Assembly (NCBI RefSeq): GCF_004000865.1 | Contig: NZ_BIMB01000009.1 | Location: forward strand, 1 to 64,000 | Direction: 5' to 3' | DNA from: Paenibacillus elgii NBRC 100335 | GTDB lineage: Bacteria > Bacillota > Bacilli > Paenibacillales > NBRC-103111 | DNA length: 64,000 nucleotides | Part shown: positions 15,127 to 23,701 of the stretch, piece after piece | Numbering within the stretch: the first letter of the stretch is position 1 | Layout of the letters: every line of letters starts with the position of its first letter | The notes under the pieces: model-generated | What the model saw: only the letters and a program-made list of their open reading frames with translations | Told to the model about the DNA's origin: nothing | The model's database searches: none | Position numbers and translations under genes: made by a program

Positions 15127-17975
15127 GCTTGGTTCTCACCCATCCACTGCTTTATTCTTGGTACGAGCTGATTTGAATTCATATGCTCGATTTTGGGGCC
15201 CGGCAGCGAATACAAGAAATATTTGCCGTAATTCGTGTCGATCACCCGGGTATCGTATATGATGACGATGCCTTTATCCGTAGCCGTGCGCACCAGCCTG
15301 CCGAAGCCTTGCTTGAACCGGATAACCGCCTGCGGTACCGACAGCTTCATAAACGGATTCTGATTTCGCTGCTTGATCATCTCCGTCTTTGCTTCGATCA
15401 ACGGATGGTTCGGCGGTTGAAACGGCAGCCTGACGATCGCCAGACAGGTAAGCGCATTTCCAGGAATATCGACGCCTTCCCAGAAACTGCTTGTACCCAG
15501 CAGAACGCAGTTCGGACTGTTCTGAAACAGTCTTGTCAGCTTGCTCCGGTTGCTGCTGTCCACACCCTGGCCCAGCACGCCGATACCGAACGGGCTCAAC
15601 ATCTCCTTCAACGCGCCATGAACCAGCTTGAGCATCCGATTGGACGTAAACAATACCAGCATCCGCCCCCGCGTTTCCAGCGCCACCTCGGCCAGCGACG
15701 GCACGAGCCGGTCGACGAACTCCTTCTCACCGCTGGCTCCGCGCAGCGTAGGGAAATCCCTGGGGATGGCTACGAGCGCCTGATCGCGGTAATTAAACGG
15801 CGAAGGGAGCTGAACGGTTTTCAGCTTGCCGTCCGCCCCGTTTTCTCGCAAGCCTAACTGATCGCACGTATAATCGAACGATTTACCGACGGATAACGTC
15901 GCCGAGGTCAGGACGACACTATCCTTCGGACCGAAGAAATGCTGCTTCAGCATCTCGCTGACGTCAATCGGCACGCAGAACAGTTGGAGCGACCGGTTTC
16001 TGCTATAGGTCCCGGCTTCAAGCCAATAGACGTAGTTCGCATCTGGCATCGTCATAAAGAAATGAAGCGAATCCCTGTGCCGGTACAACTCCTTGACGGT
16101 CCCGCTAAGGTCCGTTATTAAGCTTTGGACATCGTACTCGTCCTGCACCTCTTTGATCTCCGAGATCAGCTTGTCGAGCGGCTTAAGAGCTTCCCCGAAG
16201 TTAAGCTGCATATTCTCTTCGATCACTTCAAGCTTATCCCAACCTGTAGGCAGCGAGTCTTTTTTAACCCGATAGACAAGGCCGTTCCCTTCCGATTGGG
16301 ACGGGTCGCTTCGCGAAGCCAGAAGCTGGTACAGCAGCTCCGTCAGCTGATCCCATTCTTCCTTCAACTGCAGAAGCTTCTCGACAACCCGGTCAATCGA
16401 TATGCACCAGCCTTGAGCACGCTCGTCCTCGAACCGCTGCAGCCGAATACGCAGATTGGATAATTGTCCTGAACGCGCATCTTTATAAAGCCAGAGGAGC
16501 GTGTTGGACAAACCGTGATAGTGCAGCTCGATCCCAAGATGCTTGCCGGCTACTTCTTCGAAGTGATGGGCTTCGTCGATAACCAAATGCTTGTATCCCG
16601 GCAGCAGCCGGTTTTCCGCTTTCATATCGGTGAACAACAGCGAGTGGTTGGTAATGATGACATCTGCGGTGTTCGCCTCGTGACGGGCGCGGTGATAGAA
16701 GCATTTTTTAAACCACGGGCAGGCGCGATTCAAGCAAGAATCCGTATCGCTTTCCACCGATTGCCAAAATTGTTTTCCTTTATTGGCGAAATGAAGCTCC
16801 TCTTCATCCCCATGCTTCGTTTCTCCCAGCCAGACAAGCATTTGCCCGGCCGTAATCCGGTCTTCCTTGCCGTGCTCGAAGTCCAGTATATTCATTTTGT
16901 GCTCGAACTTGCGCAGGCACAAGTAGTGGCTCCGCCCCTTCAGGACGGCTGCCCGGAAGCCAATCGGGAACAGCTCGTGCAGCAGCGGCACATCCCGTTC
17001 TCTGAGCTGCTCTTGCAGATTGATCGTATGCGTGCTGACCAGCACTTTCTTATCCTGCTTGAGCCCGTAATACAGCGAAGGAATCAGGTAACCGAGCGAT
17101 TTCCCGGTGCCTGTACCGGCTTCGATCATCAGGTGCTTGCCGTCTTCGAATGCGGTCTCTACCTCGCTGAGCATTTGTACCTGGGACTCCCTGTCTTCGT
17201 AAGCGGCAAACCGCTGCTGAAGCACTTTCTTAAGCTGATCGTAAAATGAAGGAAAATCGTCCGGCAGCTTCAGGACATCTTCCTCCTCCCGCACCGGCTC
17301 TTCTTCTCCCCATTCTCCTACGTTCAACGCAAATTGGCGGAAATACCGATCCAGATCCGGGTCAAGCGGTTGATGCAGCTCTTTAAATTGCCGCATTTCA
17401 CTCACAAACCAACCGAAATCTCCAGCCGAATCGGCAAATATCAGCTCCAGCCTTTGCAGCGTAAGCAGCGGAAGCGATTGAAACCGTTCCATGCAACGGA
17501 GCCAGATCCGCGCAGTGACCTCGGCATCGCTATCTGCCTGATGCGGCCGTTCGTGCTCGATACCGAAGGCGTGGCATACCATCGAAAGCTGCAGGCTCGA
17601 CAAGCCGGGAAACAAAACGCGCAGCGCGTCCATCGTGTCCAATACACGTCCATCGAACGGGAAGTAACCGTTATCGTCCAGCGCCCGCTGTAGAAAAGCA
17701 AGATCAAAAGCAATATTATGACCCACCAGTACTGCGTCTTGGAGGAGAGGAACCATCTCGGCAATAACCTCTTCCATCGGAGGAGCATCCTTTACCATCT
17801 CGTCGTCGATTCCGGTAAGCGTTGTAATTGAAGAAGGTATACTTATGCCCGGATTGACGAGAGAAGTATACCTGTCGGTCATTTCATGGTCGTTTATAAG
17901 AAAGAGCCCGACTTGGATAATGCGATCCGTCGCCGTGCTCCCCGTCGTTTCAAAGTCTAATACTGCAAATTTCAT
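15123..17975 (-). CDS. dinG: DinG-family helicase fused to a DEDDh 3'-5' exonuclease
   Basis: A 950-residue superfamily-2 helicase with an N-terminal DnaQ-like exonuclease. Exonuclease motifs: DFETTG (7-12), HNIAFDLAF (86-94), HQADSD (145-150). Helicase: Walker A EAGTGTGKS (285-293) and DEAH (467-470), with C-terminal motif GFGRLVRT. Cysteines 353, 414, 419 and 425 (C...C-x4-C-x5-C) match the iron-sulfur ligands of E. coli DinG/XPD helicases. ATG 17975 (MKFAVLDFETTG) is the family start; its SD (AAGGG) is about 15 nt away, hence weak. It follows a TPR gene and overlaps rex. Likely role: resolving R-loops or G-quadruplexes in damaged DNA. Confidence 0.93.
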   Translation of the reverse strand: MKFAVLDFETTGSTATDRIIQVGLFLINDHEMTDRYTSLVNPGISIPSSITTLTGIDDEMVKDAPPMEEVIAEMVPLLQDAVLVGHNIAFDLAFLQRALDDNGYFPFDGRVLDTMDALRVLFPGLSSLQLSMVCHAFGIEHERPHQADSDAEVTARIWLRCMERFQSLPLLTLQRLELIFADSAGDFGWFVSEMRQFKELHQPLDPDLDRYFRQFALNVGEWGEEEPVREEEDVLKLPDDFPSFYDQLKKVLQQRFAAYEDRESQVQMLSEVETAFEDGKHLMIEAGTGTGKSLGYLIPSLYYGLKQDKKVLVSTHTINLQEQLRERDVPLLHELFPIGFRAAVLKGRSHYLCLRKFEHKMNILDFEHGKEDRITAGQMLVWLGETKHGDEEELHFANKGKQFWQSVESDTDSCLNRACPWFKKCFYHRARHEANTADVIITNHSLLFTDMKAENRLLPGYKHLVIDEAHHFEEVAGKHLGIELHYHGLSNTLLWLYKDARSGQLSNLRIRLQRFEDERAQGWCISIDRVVEKLLQLKEEWDQLTELLYQLLASRSDPSQSEGNGLVYRVKKDSLPTGWDKLEVIEENMQLNFGEALKPLDKLISEIKEVQDEYDVQSLITDLSGTVKELYRHRDSLHFFMTMPDANYVYWLEAGTYSRNRSLQLFCVPIDVSEMLKQHFFGPKDSVVLTSATLSVGKSFDYTCDQLGLRENGADGKLKTVQLPSPFNYRDQALVAIPRDFPTLRGASGEKEFVDRLVPSLAEVALETRGRMLVLFTSNRMLKLVHGALKEMLSPFGIGVLGQGVDSSNRSKLTRLFQNSPNCVLLGTSSFWEGVDIPGNALTCLAIVRLPFQPPNHPLIEAKTEMIKQRNQNPFMKLSVPQAVIRFKQGFGRLVRTATDKGIVIIYDTRVIDTNYGKYFLYSLPGPKIEHMNSNQLVPRIKQWMGENQA

Positions 17976-18027
17976 CGGAGTCGTGTCAATCCCTTCATTC
18001 CCACTCTTCTCATAAGCATACCAATAC

Positions 18028-18064
18028 TGAGGGAAAAAGGGAATAGCAAACTTACCCTTTTTAC
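18028..18064 (-). terminator. Weak hairpin between the TPR gene and dinG
   Basis: AAAAAGGG/CCCTTTTT stem (18034-18041 with 18055-18062) just after the TPR stop codon, without a long T-run outside the stem. Possibly partial termination. Confidence 0.35.
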
Positions 18065-18088
18065 AAAAAAACAGGAACGAACATTCGG

Positions 18089-18736
18089 TTAATCCGCAGG
18101 CCGCGACATGTTGAACACAAACTGAAGCCCACCCTTTTTCTCGCAGCAAACGCCCAAATCGAGCAAAGGTTGTACGCTGGAAGGATCGGTCCGGTAAGCC
18201 ATGTTGAACAATTCGCACGCCTTGTCCATATTGTGCAGCTGCGCCTGGATGCATCCCATGGCATTAAAGGAAATCGCTTTGAGCTGCATATTTTCAGTCA
18301 GCCGGGATAAAAATTGAAAATGCAAGTAGCTTTCTCCGGCTTCGCCTTTGCGCAAGTAAGACATGGCCAAATATATCCGTGCCAGACTGAAATCGGGCTG
18401 GAGCCGGATCAGCTCGTCGAATTCGGCAATCGCCCGGTCGAACATATGGAGCTTGTAATACCCTTGTCCCCGGATAAACAAATCGGTTCGTTTGCCTGAA
18501 AATTCGGGATCGAGCGGATCGGCTCCCGCACCGTTCAATGAAATGCCGGCAATGCTTAACAGCTTGCTCCATTTCTCTTCGAACAGCAGCCATTCTTCAA
18601 TGCAGGAGTCGCTCATCGCCTTTAGAGCCCGCAGCTTTTCCTGCAGCTCCCTGCGTTCGGTACCTTGGGAGGACGGGTATTGCGAGATGACTTCATCCAG
18701 CATTTCGTTCATGGAAGCAAAAAGATGTTTAAACAT
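18089..18736 (-). CDS. Tetratricopeptide repeat protein, 215 residues
   Basis: A cytoplasmic TPR protein. Repeats run from about residue 88 (FIRGQGYYKLHMFDRAIAEF) through SLARIYLAMSYLRKGEAG and ISFNAMGCIQAQLHNMDKACELFN; the N-terminal 80 residues are a helical, acidic region (RELQEKLRALKAM). TPRs mediate protein-protein contacts; no partner can be named. It has AAAGGTGGG upstream of ATG and lies between panD (120 bp away) and dinG in the same direction. The last residues (FVFNMSRPAD) are atypical for the fold and may be a diverged tail. Confidence 0.75.
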   Translation of the reverse strand: MFKHLFASMNEMLDEVISQYPSSQGTERRELQEKLRALKAMSDSCIEEWLLFEEKWSKLLSIAGISLNGAGADPLDPEFSGKRTDLFIRGQGYYKLHMFDRAIAEFDELIRLQPDFSLARIYLAMSYLRKGEAGESYLHFQFLSRLTENMQLKAISFNAMGCIQAQLHNMDKACELFNMAYRTDPSSVQPLLDLGVCCEKKGGLQFVFNMSRPAD

Positions 18737-18855
18737 CGGCCGTATCCCACCTTTGCTTCTTTTCCCACAGCAGCTTTAAACGTCTTCGCCGCGGCTGTGG
18801 CGCCAGCTGTGATCGTATCTACATTGTGCGTCTACCCGTCCCGTTTCATTCTCGT

Positions 18856-19239
18856 TTAAAGGACCGTGGAATGAATTTCTTCCTTCAGCACGCCGACGAC
18901 TTGATTGTTCTCGCCCATAATGGCAATGCTCGGGGTATGCTTGCGGGCTTCTTCGTCCGATAACATGACATACGATAAAATAATGACAATATCTCCGGGG
19001 TGGACCATTCTGGCCGCAGCGCCGTTCAAGCAGACGACACCCGAGCCACGCGGTCCGGGAATAATATAGGTCTCGAATCTGGCACCGTTGTTATTATTGA
19101 CAATTTGGACTTTTTCGTTAGGCAGCATGTCGACCAGATCCAGCAAATCCTGATCGATTGTAATGCTCCCGACATAGTTTAAATTGGCTTCCGTTACGGT
19201 CGCACGGTGAATTTTCGATTTTAACATGGTACGAAACAT
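18856..19239 (-). CDS. panD: Aspartate 1-decarboxylase
   Basis: Makes beta-alanine from L-aspartate for pantothenate synthesis. The proenzyme is 127 residues; the self-cleavage site Gly24-Ser25 ([11 protein letters not shown]) that generates the pyruvoyl cofactor is intact, as are [10 protein letters not shown] and the [12 protein letters not shown] loop. Third gene of panB-panC-panD, 54 bp after panC. Confidence 0.97.
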   Translation of the reverse strand: MFRTMLKSKIHRATVTEANLNYVGSITIDQDLLDLVDMLPNEKVQIVNNNNGARFETYIIPGPRGSGVVCLNGAAARMVHPGDIVIILSYVMLSDEEARKHTPSIAIMGENNQVVGVLKEEIHSTVL

Positions 19240-19293
19240 GGCTGACGCCTCCTACGTTTTTGCGCTCTCGGGACCTGTCCCTTCAGCTTTCGG

Positions 19294-20181
19294 TTACGAA
19301 TGGCTCAATGAAGCAACGGGAGCATGAAGTATCCGATTATCAATCAAGCGCGTTGCCCCGAAACGGACGGCCACGGCAATAATAATTCTCTCGTCACTGC
19401 CCCAGAAATCCACTGGAGCCAGATCCGGATAAGACAGCAGCTCCACATAATCGATATCGGCCAAAGGTGCGGACTGAATATGCCTAACAACCGTCTGCCG
19501 CAGCTCTTCCGGAGAGATCGTTTCTTTACGGGCTTCGAGCAGCGATTCTGCCTCTTCCAGAGCTGCGGACAGGACAAGCGCCTGCCTTCTCTCTTCCTCG
19601 CTCAAATACACGTTGCGGGAGCTCATCGCAAGTCCGTCTTCTTCCCGGACGATCGGACATGGGACGATGGTGACAGGGATGTTCAAATCGTGCACCATCT
19701 GCTCGATGACCGCTACCTGCTGGGCGTCCTTCATCCCGAAATAAGCTTTGTCAGGCTGAACGATATTCAGCAGCTTGGTAACGACCGTGGCGACGCCGTC
19801 AAAATGCCCTGGCCGGGAAGCTCCGCACAGACGCTCGGTGACTCCGGAAACAGAAACCATCGTTCGGGTCGGCTTCGGGTACATCTCGCTCACCTGTGGG
19901 AAAAATACGATGTCCGTCCCGGTTTCACGCGCGATGGCCATATCCCGTTCCTCGTCCCGCGGATATCGTTCCAAATCTTCGTTCGGCCCGAATTGCAGCG
20001 GATTGACGAAAATGCTCAGGATAACTACGTCGCACTCTTTGCGCGCGGCTTCGAGCAGCGAGGCATGGCCTCGGTGCAGGAAACCCATCGTCGGCACGAA
20101 GCCGATGCGTACGGCCGGATTGGCAGCCCGGTTTGCTTTAATCAACTGTCGTAATGATTCAATCTGATGAACAATCTGCAT
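19294..20181 (-). CDS. panC: Pantothenate synthetase
   Basis: ATP-dependent condensation of pantoate and beta-alanine. The 295-residue protein has PTMGFLHRGHASL (ATP-binding HIGH-like motif), SRPGHFDGVATVV, YFGMKDAQQ and the KMSKS-like region REEDGLAMSSRNVYLS. Normal length. It lies 21 bp downstream of panB in the pan operon. Confidence 0.97.
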   Translation of the reverse strand: MQIVHQIESLRQLIKANRAANPAVRIGFVPTMGFLHRGHASLLEAARKECDVVILSIFVNPLQFGPNEDLERYPRDEERDMAIARETGTDIVFFPQVSEMYPKPTRTMVSVSGVTERLCGASRPGHFDGVATVVTKLLNIVQPDKAYFGMKDAQQVAVIEQMVHDLNIPVTIVPCPIVREEDGLAMSSRNVYLSEEERRQALVLSAALEEAESLLEARKETISPEELRQTVVRHIQSAPLADIDYVELLSYPDLAPVDFWGSDERIIIAVAVRFGATRLIDNRILHAPVASLSHS

Positions 20182-20202
20182 CGGTAATCGAAGCTCCGTT
20201 TC

Positions 20203-21078
20203 TTATTCTCTATGTGCTGCTACCGGAATCCCACCGCCGTACAAGGACTCCGCCACTTCCTCGTCCATACGGAACGATTGCTCCGGCCCAGGGAAGCTGC
20301 GCTGCTTCACGTCATCCACATACTGGCGAAGCCCGCTGCGGATCATCTCGCCGACATTCCCATAGGACTTCACAAAACGCTTCGGATGAATGTCTGATCC
20401 GTAGCCGAGGGCATCGTGAAATACGAGCACCTGCCCGTCGCAATCTTTGCCGGCGCCAATGCCGATGGTTGGAATAGACAGCTTGCTCGTCACATGTGCG
20501 GCCACTTGGTCGGTTACCAGCTCCAGCACGATGGAGAAAGCTCCGGCTTGCTCCAAGGCCTTGGCATCGTCAAGCAATTTTTGCGCTTGAGCGGCCGTTT
20601 TGCCCTGAATTTTGTAACCGCCGATCTGATGAATCGACTGAGGGGTCAGGCCGAGATGGGCCATCACAGGAATGCCTGCTTGCACGAGCGCTTCGACTGT
20701 CGGCGCAATTTCCGCTCCGCCCTCCATCTTCACCGCTTTGGCCAGCCCTTCCTGCATAATCCGTCCCGCATTCCGCAGCGACGCATCGATGCTGCCGTGA
20801 TACGTATTGAACGGAAGATCCGTCACCACAAAGCTAGTCCGGACCGCACGCGTCACCGCACGCGAGTGGTAGACCATATCGTCCAGCGTGACGGGGACCG
20901 TCGAATCGTAGCCGAGCACGACATTGCCCAGCGAATCCCCTACAAGAATGACGTCGATGCCGGCTTCTTCCGCCAGCATGGCCGTCGGGTAGTCGTATGC
21001 CGTCATTACACTGATCGGAATCCTGTCTTCTTTCATCTTTCTCAGTTTGGCCGTCGTTATCGGTTTACGCATGTCCAT
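20203..21078 (-). CDS. panB: 3-methyl-2-oxobutanoate hydroxymethyltransferase
   Basis: First committed step of pantothenate synthesis: ketopantoate from alpha-ketoisovalerate and methylene-tetrahydrofolate. The TIM-barrel protein (291 residues) shows MTAYDYPTAMLAEEAGID, VGDSLGNVVLGYDSTVPVT, AHLGLTPQS and the catalytic-loop IGIGAGKDCDGQVLV. ATG 21078 is chosen because AAGGTG is 6 nt upstream; a GTG within that SD is not a good start. Preceded by a promoter, a structured leader and a terminator (21199-21415). Confidence 0.96.
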   Translation of the reverse strand: MDMRKPITTAKLRKMKEDRIPISVMTAYDYPTAMLAEEAGIDVILVGDSLGNVVLGYDSTVPVTLDDMVYHSRAVTRAVRTSFVVTDLPFNTYHGSIDASLRNAGRIMQEGLAKAVKMEGGAEIAPTVEALVQAGIPVMAHLGLTPQSIHQIGGYKIQGKTAAQAQKLLDDAKALEQAGAFSIVLELVTDQVAAHVTSKLSIPTIGIGAGKDCDGQVLVFHDALGYGSDIHPKRFVKSYGNVGEMIRSGLRQYVDDVKQRSFPGPEQSFRMDEEVAESLYGGGIPVAAHRE

Positions 21079-21198
21079 GATTAACACCTTGCCTTCCGGG
21101 TTGGATTGGTTCAGGGTTCCGTACGCTTGGGGAGTATCCCCTCTGCCGTCCTTCCTCCTGATAGTATTACGATAATCGGCCGGATTGTTGCAAAGAGC

Positions 21199-21235
21199 AA
21201 AAAAACCTTTCAGCCCATACGGAGGCTAAAAGGTT
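21199..21235 (-). terminator. Terminator in the panB leader (possible attenuator)
   Basis: A 12-bp stem (21204-21215 with 21224-21235; one G-U) with seven U on the minus strand, 120 nt upstream of panB. It lies downstream of a strong promoter and so would end a short leader RNA; alternatively it terminates the mgsA-birA transcript. Confidence 0.85.
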
Positions 21236-21239
21236 CACA

Positions 21240-21384
21240 TGTCCTTCTCATATGATCCTTCTGTCTCGGTCCGGTTAGGCTCAGAGCAGAATCCGACATA
21301 TTGCTTGGGTAAAGCTATTCGGTTGTTCAAGCAAAAAACATACGGTTGAAGTACAGCTCCTTGCGGATACCGTCTTCGTACCGT
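21240..21384 (-). promoter_or_regulatory. Structured leader RNA of panBCD (candidate pan motif)
   Basis: Between the promoter and the terminator, the minus-strand RNA can form a bulged hairpin capped by a GCAA tetraloop (about 21344-21381), a hairpin with stem TTGCTTG/CAAGCAA (21301-21307 with 21328-21334) and a further CGG(A)TT/AACCG stem with a bulged A. The pan RNA motif, known upstream of panB in Bacillus, consists of tandem hairpins with bulged adenosines. Position and shape fit; I did not verify the consensus. Confidence 0.5.
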
Positions 21385-21386
21385 AC

Positions 21387-21415
21387 ATTATACCAAAGTT
21401 TTCAACTTGTGTCAT
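21387..21415 (-). promoter_or_regulatory. SigmaA promoter of panBCD
   Basis: ATGACA (21410-21415), 17-bp spacer, TATAAT (21387-21392) on the minus strand. The -35 overlaps the birA stop codon, so panBCD can be transcribed independently of the upstream genes. Confidence 0.8.
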
Positions 21416-22386
21416 CCAAAACTGATATCGGCGGAATACAACTTTTTTACCGTTCCGTCCGCTAGGCGAAGTTGTAGAGCGCCATGCTCATCGATCCCCT
21501 CGGCAAATCCTTCGAACTCTCCTTGGGGCGTCCGGCAGCGGATATTTCGGTGCAGCGACACGGTCAACGCTTCCCACAACAACTTGATGGGAGCAAAGCC
21601 CTCCCGCCGATATAGCCCGTACAACTGCTCCCACTCCAGCAAAAACCGGCTGAGCACCTCGATTCGGTCCACCTGACGACCTGCTTCGATGGCAAGCGAA
21701 GTGGCTGTATCCCACAGCTCCGGAGGAAAATCGTCCGATTGCAGATTCACGCTGATGCCAACTCCGGCGATAACATGCTGCAGCCGCTCATCCTCGGCGC
21801 TTGACTCAAGCAGAATACCGGCGACCTTCTTGCCGCCGACAAGCAGATCGTTAGGCCATTTGATCCCCGCCTCCACCCCCGTTGCGCCGCGGATGGCCCG
21901 GCACAAAGCGACGGCAACGAGCAAAGTCAATTGAGGGGTGAATAACAAAGGAATCCAAACCGGCTTCAACACCAGGCTCATCCAGATGCCTTTGCCGACC
22001 GGAGAATGCCACTTACGTCCCATCCGGCCTTTCCCGGCAGTTTGCTCTTCCGTCAGAATAAGCGTGCCTTCCTCCGCACCATCCGCCACACACCGTGCTG
22101 CGACGATTTGCGTCGACTCCACTTGGTCGTAATATTTCACATACCGGCCGAACCGTTCCGTCTCAAGCTTCAATTGCAGGCGGCTCATATCCAGCCTGTC
22201 CGGCTTGGACAACAGCCGGTAGCCTTTGCGCGATACCGCTTCGAAACGGTATCCCTGCTGCCGCAAACGCTCGATCTGCTTCCAAACGGCCGTCCGGCTC
22301 ACGCCAAGCTCCTCGCTCAGCTGTTCACCAGACAAAAATTTGCCGTCCGATTGCTCGAATAGTCCGATCAGTCGATCCGTCATCAT
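21412..22386 (-). CDS. birA: Bifunctional biotin-[acetyl-CoA-carboxylase] ligase / biotin repressor
   Basis: Attaches biotin to the biotin carboxyl carrier protein and represses biotin genes. A 324-residue protein with an N-terminal winged helix (LSEELGVSRTAVWKQIERLRQQG) and the ligase core: TEEQTAGKGRMGRKWHSP (the GRGRRGR-type biotinyl-AMP loop) and KWPNDLLVGGKKVAGILLE. The C-terminal SH3-like cap is present. Start overlaps the cca stop (ATGA), tying it to the cca transcript. Confidence 0.96.
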   Translation of the reverse strand: MMTDRLIGLFEQSDGKFLSGEQLSEELGVSRTAVWKQIERLRQQGYRFEAVSRKGYRLLSKPDRLDMSRLQLKLETERFGRYVKYYDQVESTQIVAARCVADGAEEGTLILTEEQTAGKGRMGRKWHSPVGKGIWMSLVLKPVWIPLLFTPQLTLLVAVALCRAIRGATGVEAGIKWPNDLLVGGKKVAGILLESSAEDERLQHVIAGVGISVNLQSDDFPPELWDTATSLAIEAGRQVDRIEVLSRFLLEWEQLYGLYRREGFAPIKLLWEALTVSLHRNIRCRTPQGEFEGFAEGIDEHGALQLRLADGTVKKLYSADISFG

Positions 22387-23678
22387 TCATCGTTCTCCTG
22401 CATTTTATCGTAATGCTCCTGGGCTGCCGCAAGCAGCGTTTCTTTGTCGTTGCGGAGTTCGCCGAGCGCAGCGCTTTCAAGCAAACGGTGCAACAGCCTG
22501 CCGGTCCACGGACCGCCCTTGACTCCAAGATGGCCCATAAGCTCCTTCCCTCCGACAGCGAGCTCTGCAAGAGCAGAAACGGGCATCTGCTCCAGCCATA
22601 CGTAGCCCAGTTTTCTCCATACATCCACGGCCCTGCTAACCTTGACGTTGTCAGTCCAAATCGGGGCGTCCTCCAACAGGTAAATCTCTCTTAATGTACG
22701 AAGCGCAGAGACGCCATAGTTGAGCGCGGCAGCGATCCATATTCGTCTTAAGTATGGTTCTCCGTTCAGTTCCGGCGATTCATCCAATCCAGATACAAGA
22801 ACGGTGTGCGCGGCAACGATTCGTTTGACGGTCTCCATCTGCTGTCTGGAGAAGGTTAGCTTGATCATATCCTCTTCAACACCCGCGGGATCGGCTCCCA
22901 GTCGAATGTAGATAAAAGCCAGCCGATGCTCCATTTCCGTTAAGCGCGAGAGGGGAGGCCACTCCGTTTCCTTGTCCAGCTTGGACAGCAGCAGCTCCTG
23001 CTTCACGTGACGCAGTGCCCGGCTATCCGCGAGCAACTCCAGGGCCCGGTTCGGGTCGCTGCCCCCAAGCATACGCTCCAGCTCTGCCCGGATACGTTCC
23101 ATGGCGATATGCCGCAGCAGCGAAATGCCGGAGTTCAGAGCGTCCCAGGTCGCCTGTTCGACCATCAGGCCGTATGCCGACGCAAAACGGAGGCACCTCA
23201 TCATTCGCAGCGCATCTTCCCCGAACCGCTCTTCCGCTTGACCGACGCAGCGAAGTACGCCGCGTTCCAAATCCTTCAGGCCATCGAACGGATCGATCAG
23301 ATGGCCGTTCTGATCGATAGCCATCGCATTCATCGTGAAATCGCGCCGCTGCAAATCCTCGGTCAAGCTGTCGATATACTCCACCTCGGTCGGGCGGCGG
23401 AACGCTTCGTATCCGCCTTCCCGCCGAAACGTAGTCACTTCGTAGGGCTTCTTGCCGATAACGACCGTGACCGTCCCATGCTGCAATCCGGTGGGCACTG
23501 TGCGCTCGAAGAGACGCTGCACCTGATCGGGATGAGCGGAAGTGGCGATATCGTAATCCTTTACGGGGCGTCCAAGCTGTTCGTCCCGAACGCATCCGCC
23601 GACCAAATAAGCCTCAAAGCCCGCCTCGCACAAGCGCCGGACAATCTGCATGGCCCCCTGCTTTAAAGCATCGCTCAT
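22383..23678 (-). CDS. cca: CCA tRNA nucleotidyltransferase
   Basis: Adds or repairs the 3' CCA of tRNAs; needed here because the tRNA-Pro in this window has no encoded CCA. The class II enzyme (431 residues) has YLVGGCVRDEQLG, the metal-binding DYDIAT, and RRDFTMNAMAI. ATG 23678 lies 23 bp after bshA; SD AAAGGAAG is somewhat distant (13 nt). An in-frame TTG further upstream would overlap the SD and is less likely. Confidence 0.95.
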   Translation of the reverse strand: MSDALKQGAMQIVRRLCEAGFEAYLVGGCVRDEQLGRPVKDYDIATSAHPDQVQRLFERTVPTGLQHGTVTVVIGKKPYEVTTFRREGGYEAFRRPTEVEYIDSLTEDLQRRDFTMNAMAIDQNGHLIDPFDGLKDLERGVLRCVGQAEERFGEDALRMMRCLRFASAYGLMVEQATWDALNSGISLLRHIAMERIRAELERMLGGSDPNRALELLADSRALRHVKQELLLSKLDKETEWPPLSRLTEMEHRLAFIYIRLGADPAGVEEDMIKLTFSRQQMETVKRIVAAHTVLVSGLDESPELNGEPYLRRIWIAAALNYGVSALRTLREIYLLEDAPIWTDNVKVSRAVDVWRKLGYVWLEQMPVSALAELAVGGKELMGHLGVKGGPWTGRLLHRLLESAALGELRNDKETLLAAAQEHYDKMQENDE

Positions 23679-23701
23679 GTATGTAATCCCGCTTCCTTTT
23701 G

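Noticed and set aside
18724-18737. Perfect 14-bp palindrome GATGTTTAAACATC at the start of the TPR gene
   Set aside because: It lies in the first codons (Met-Phe-Lys-His) and has no second copy or promoter context, so chance is likely.
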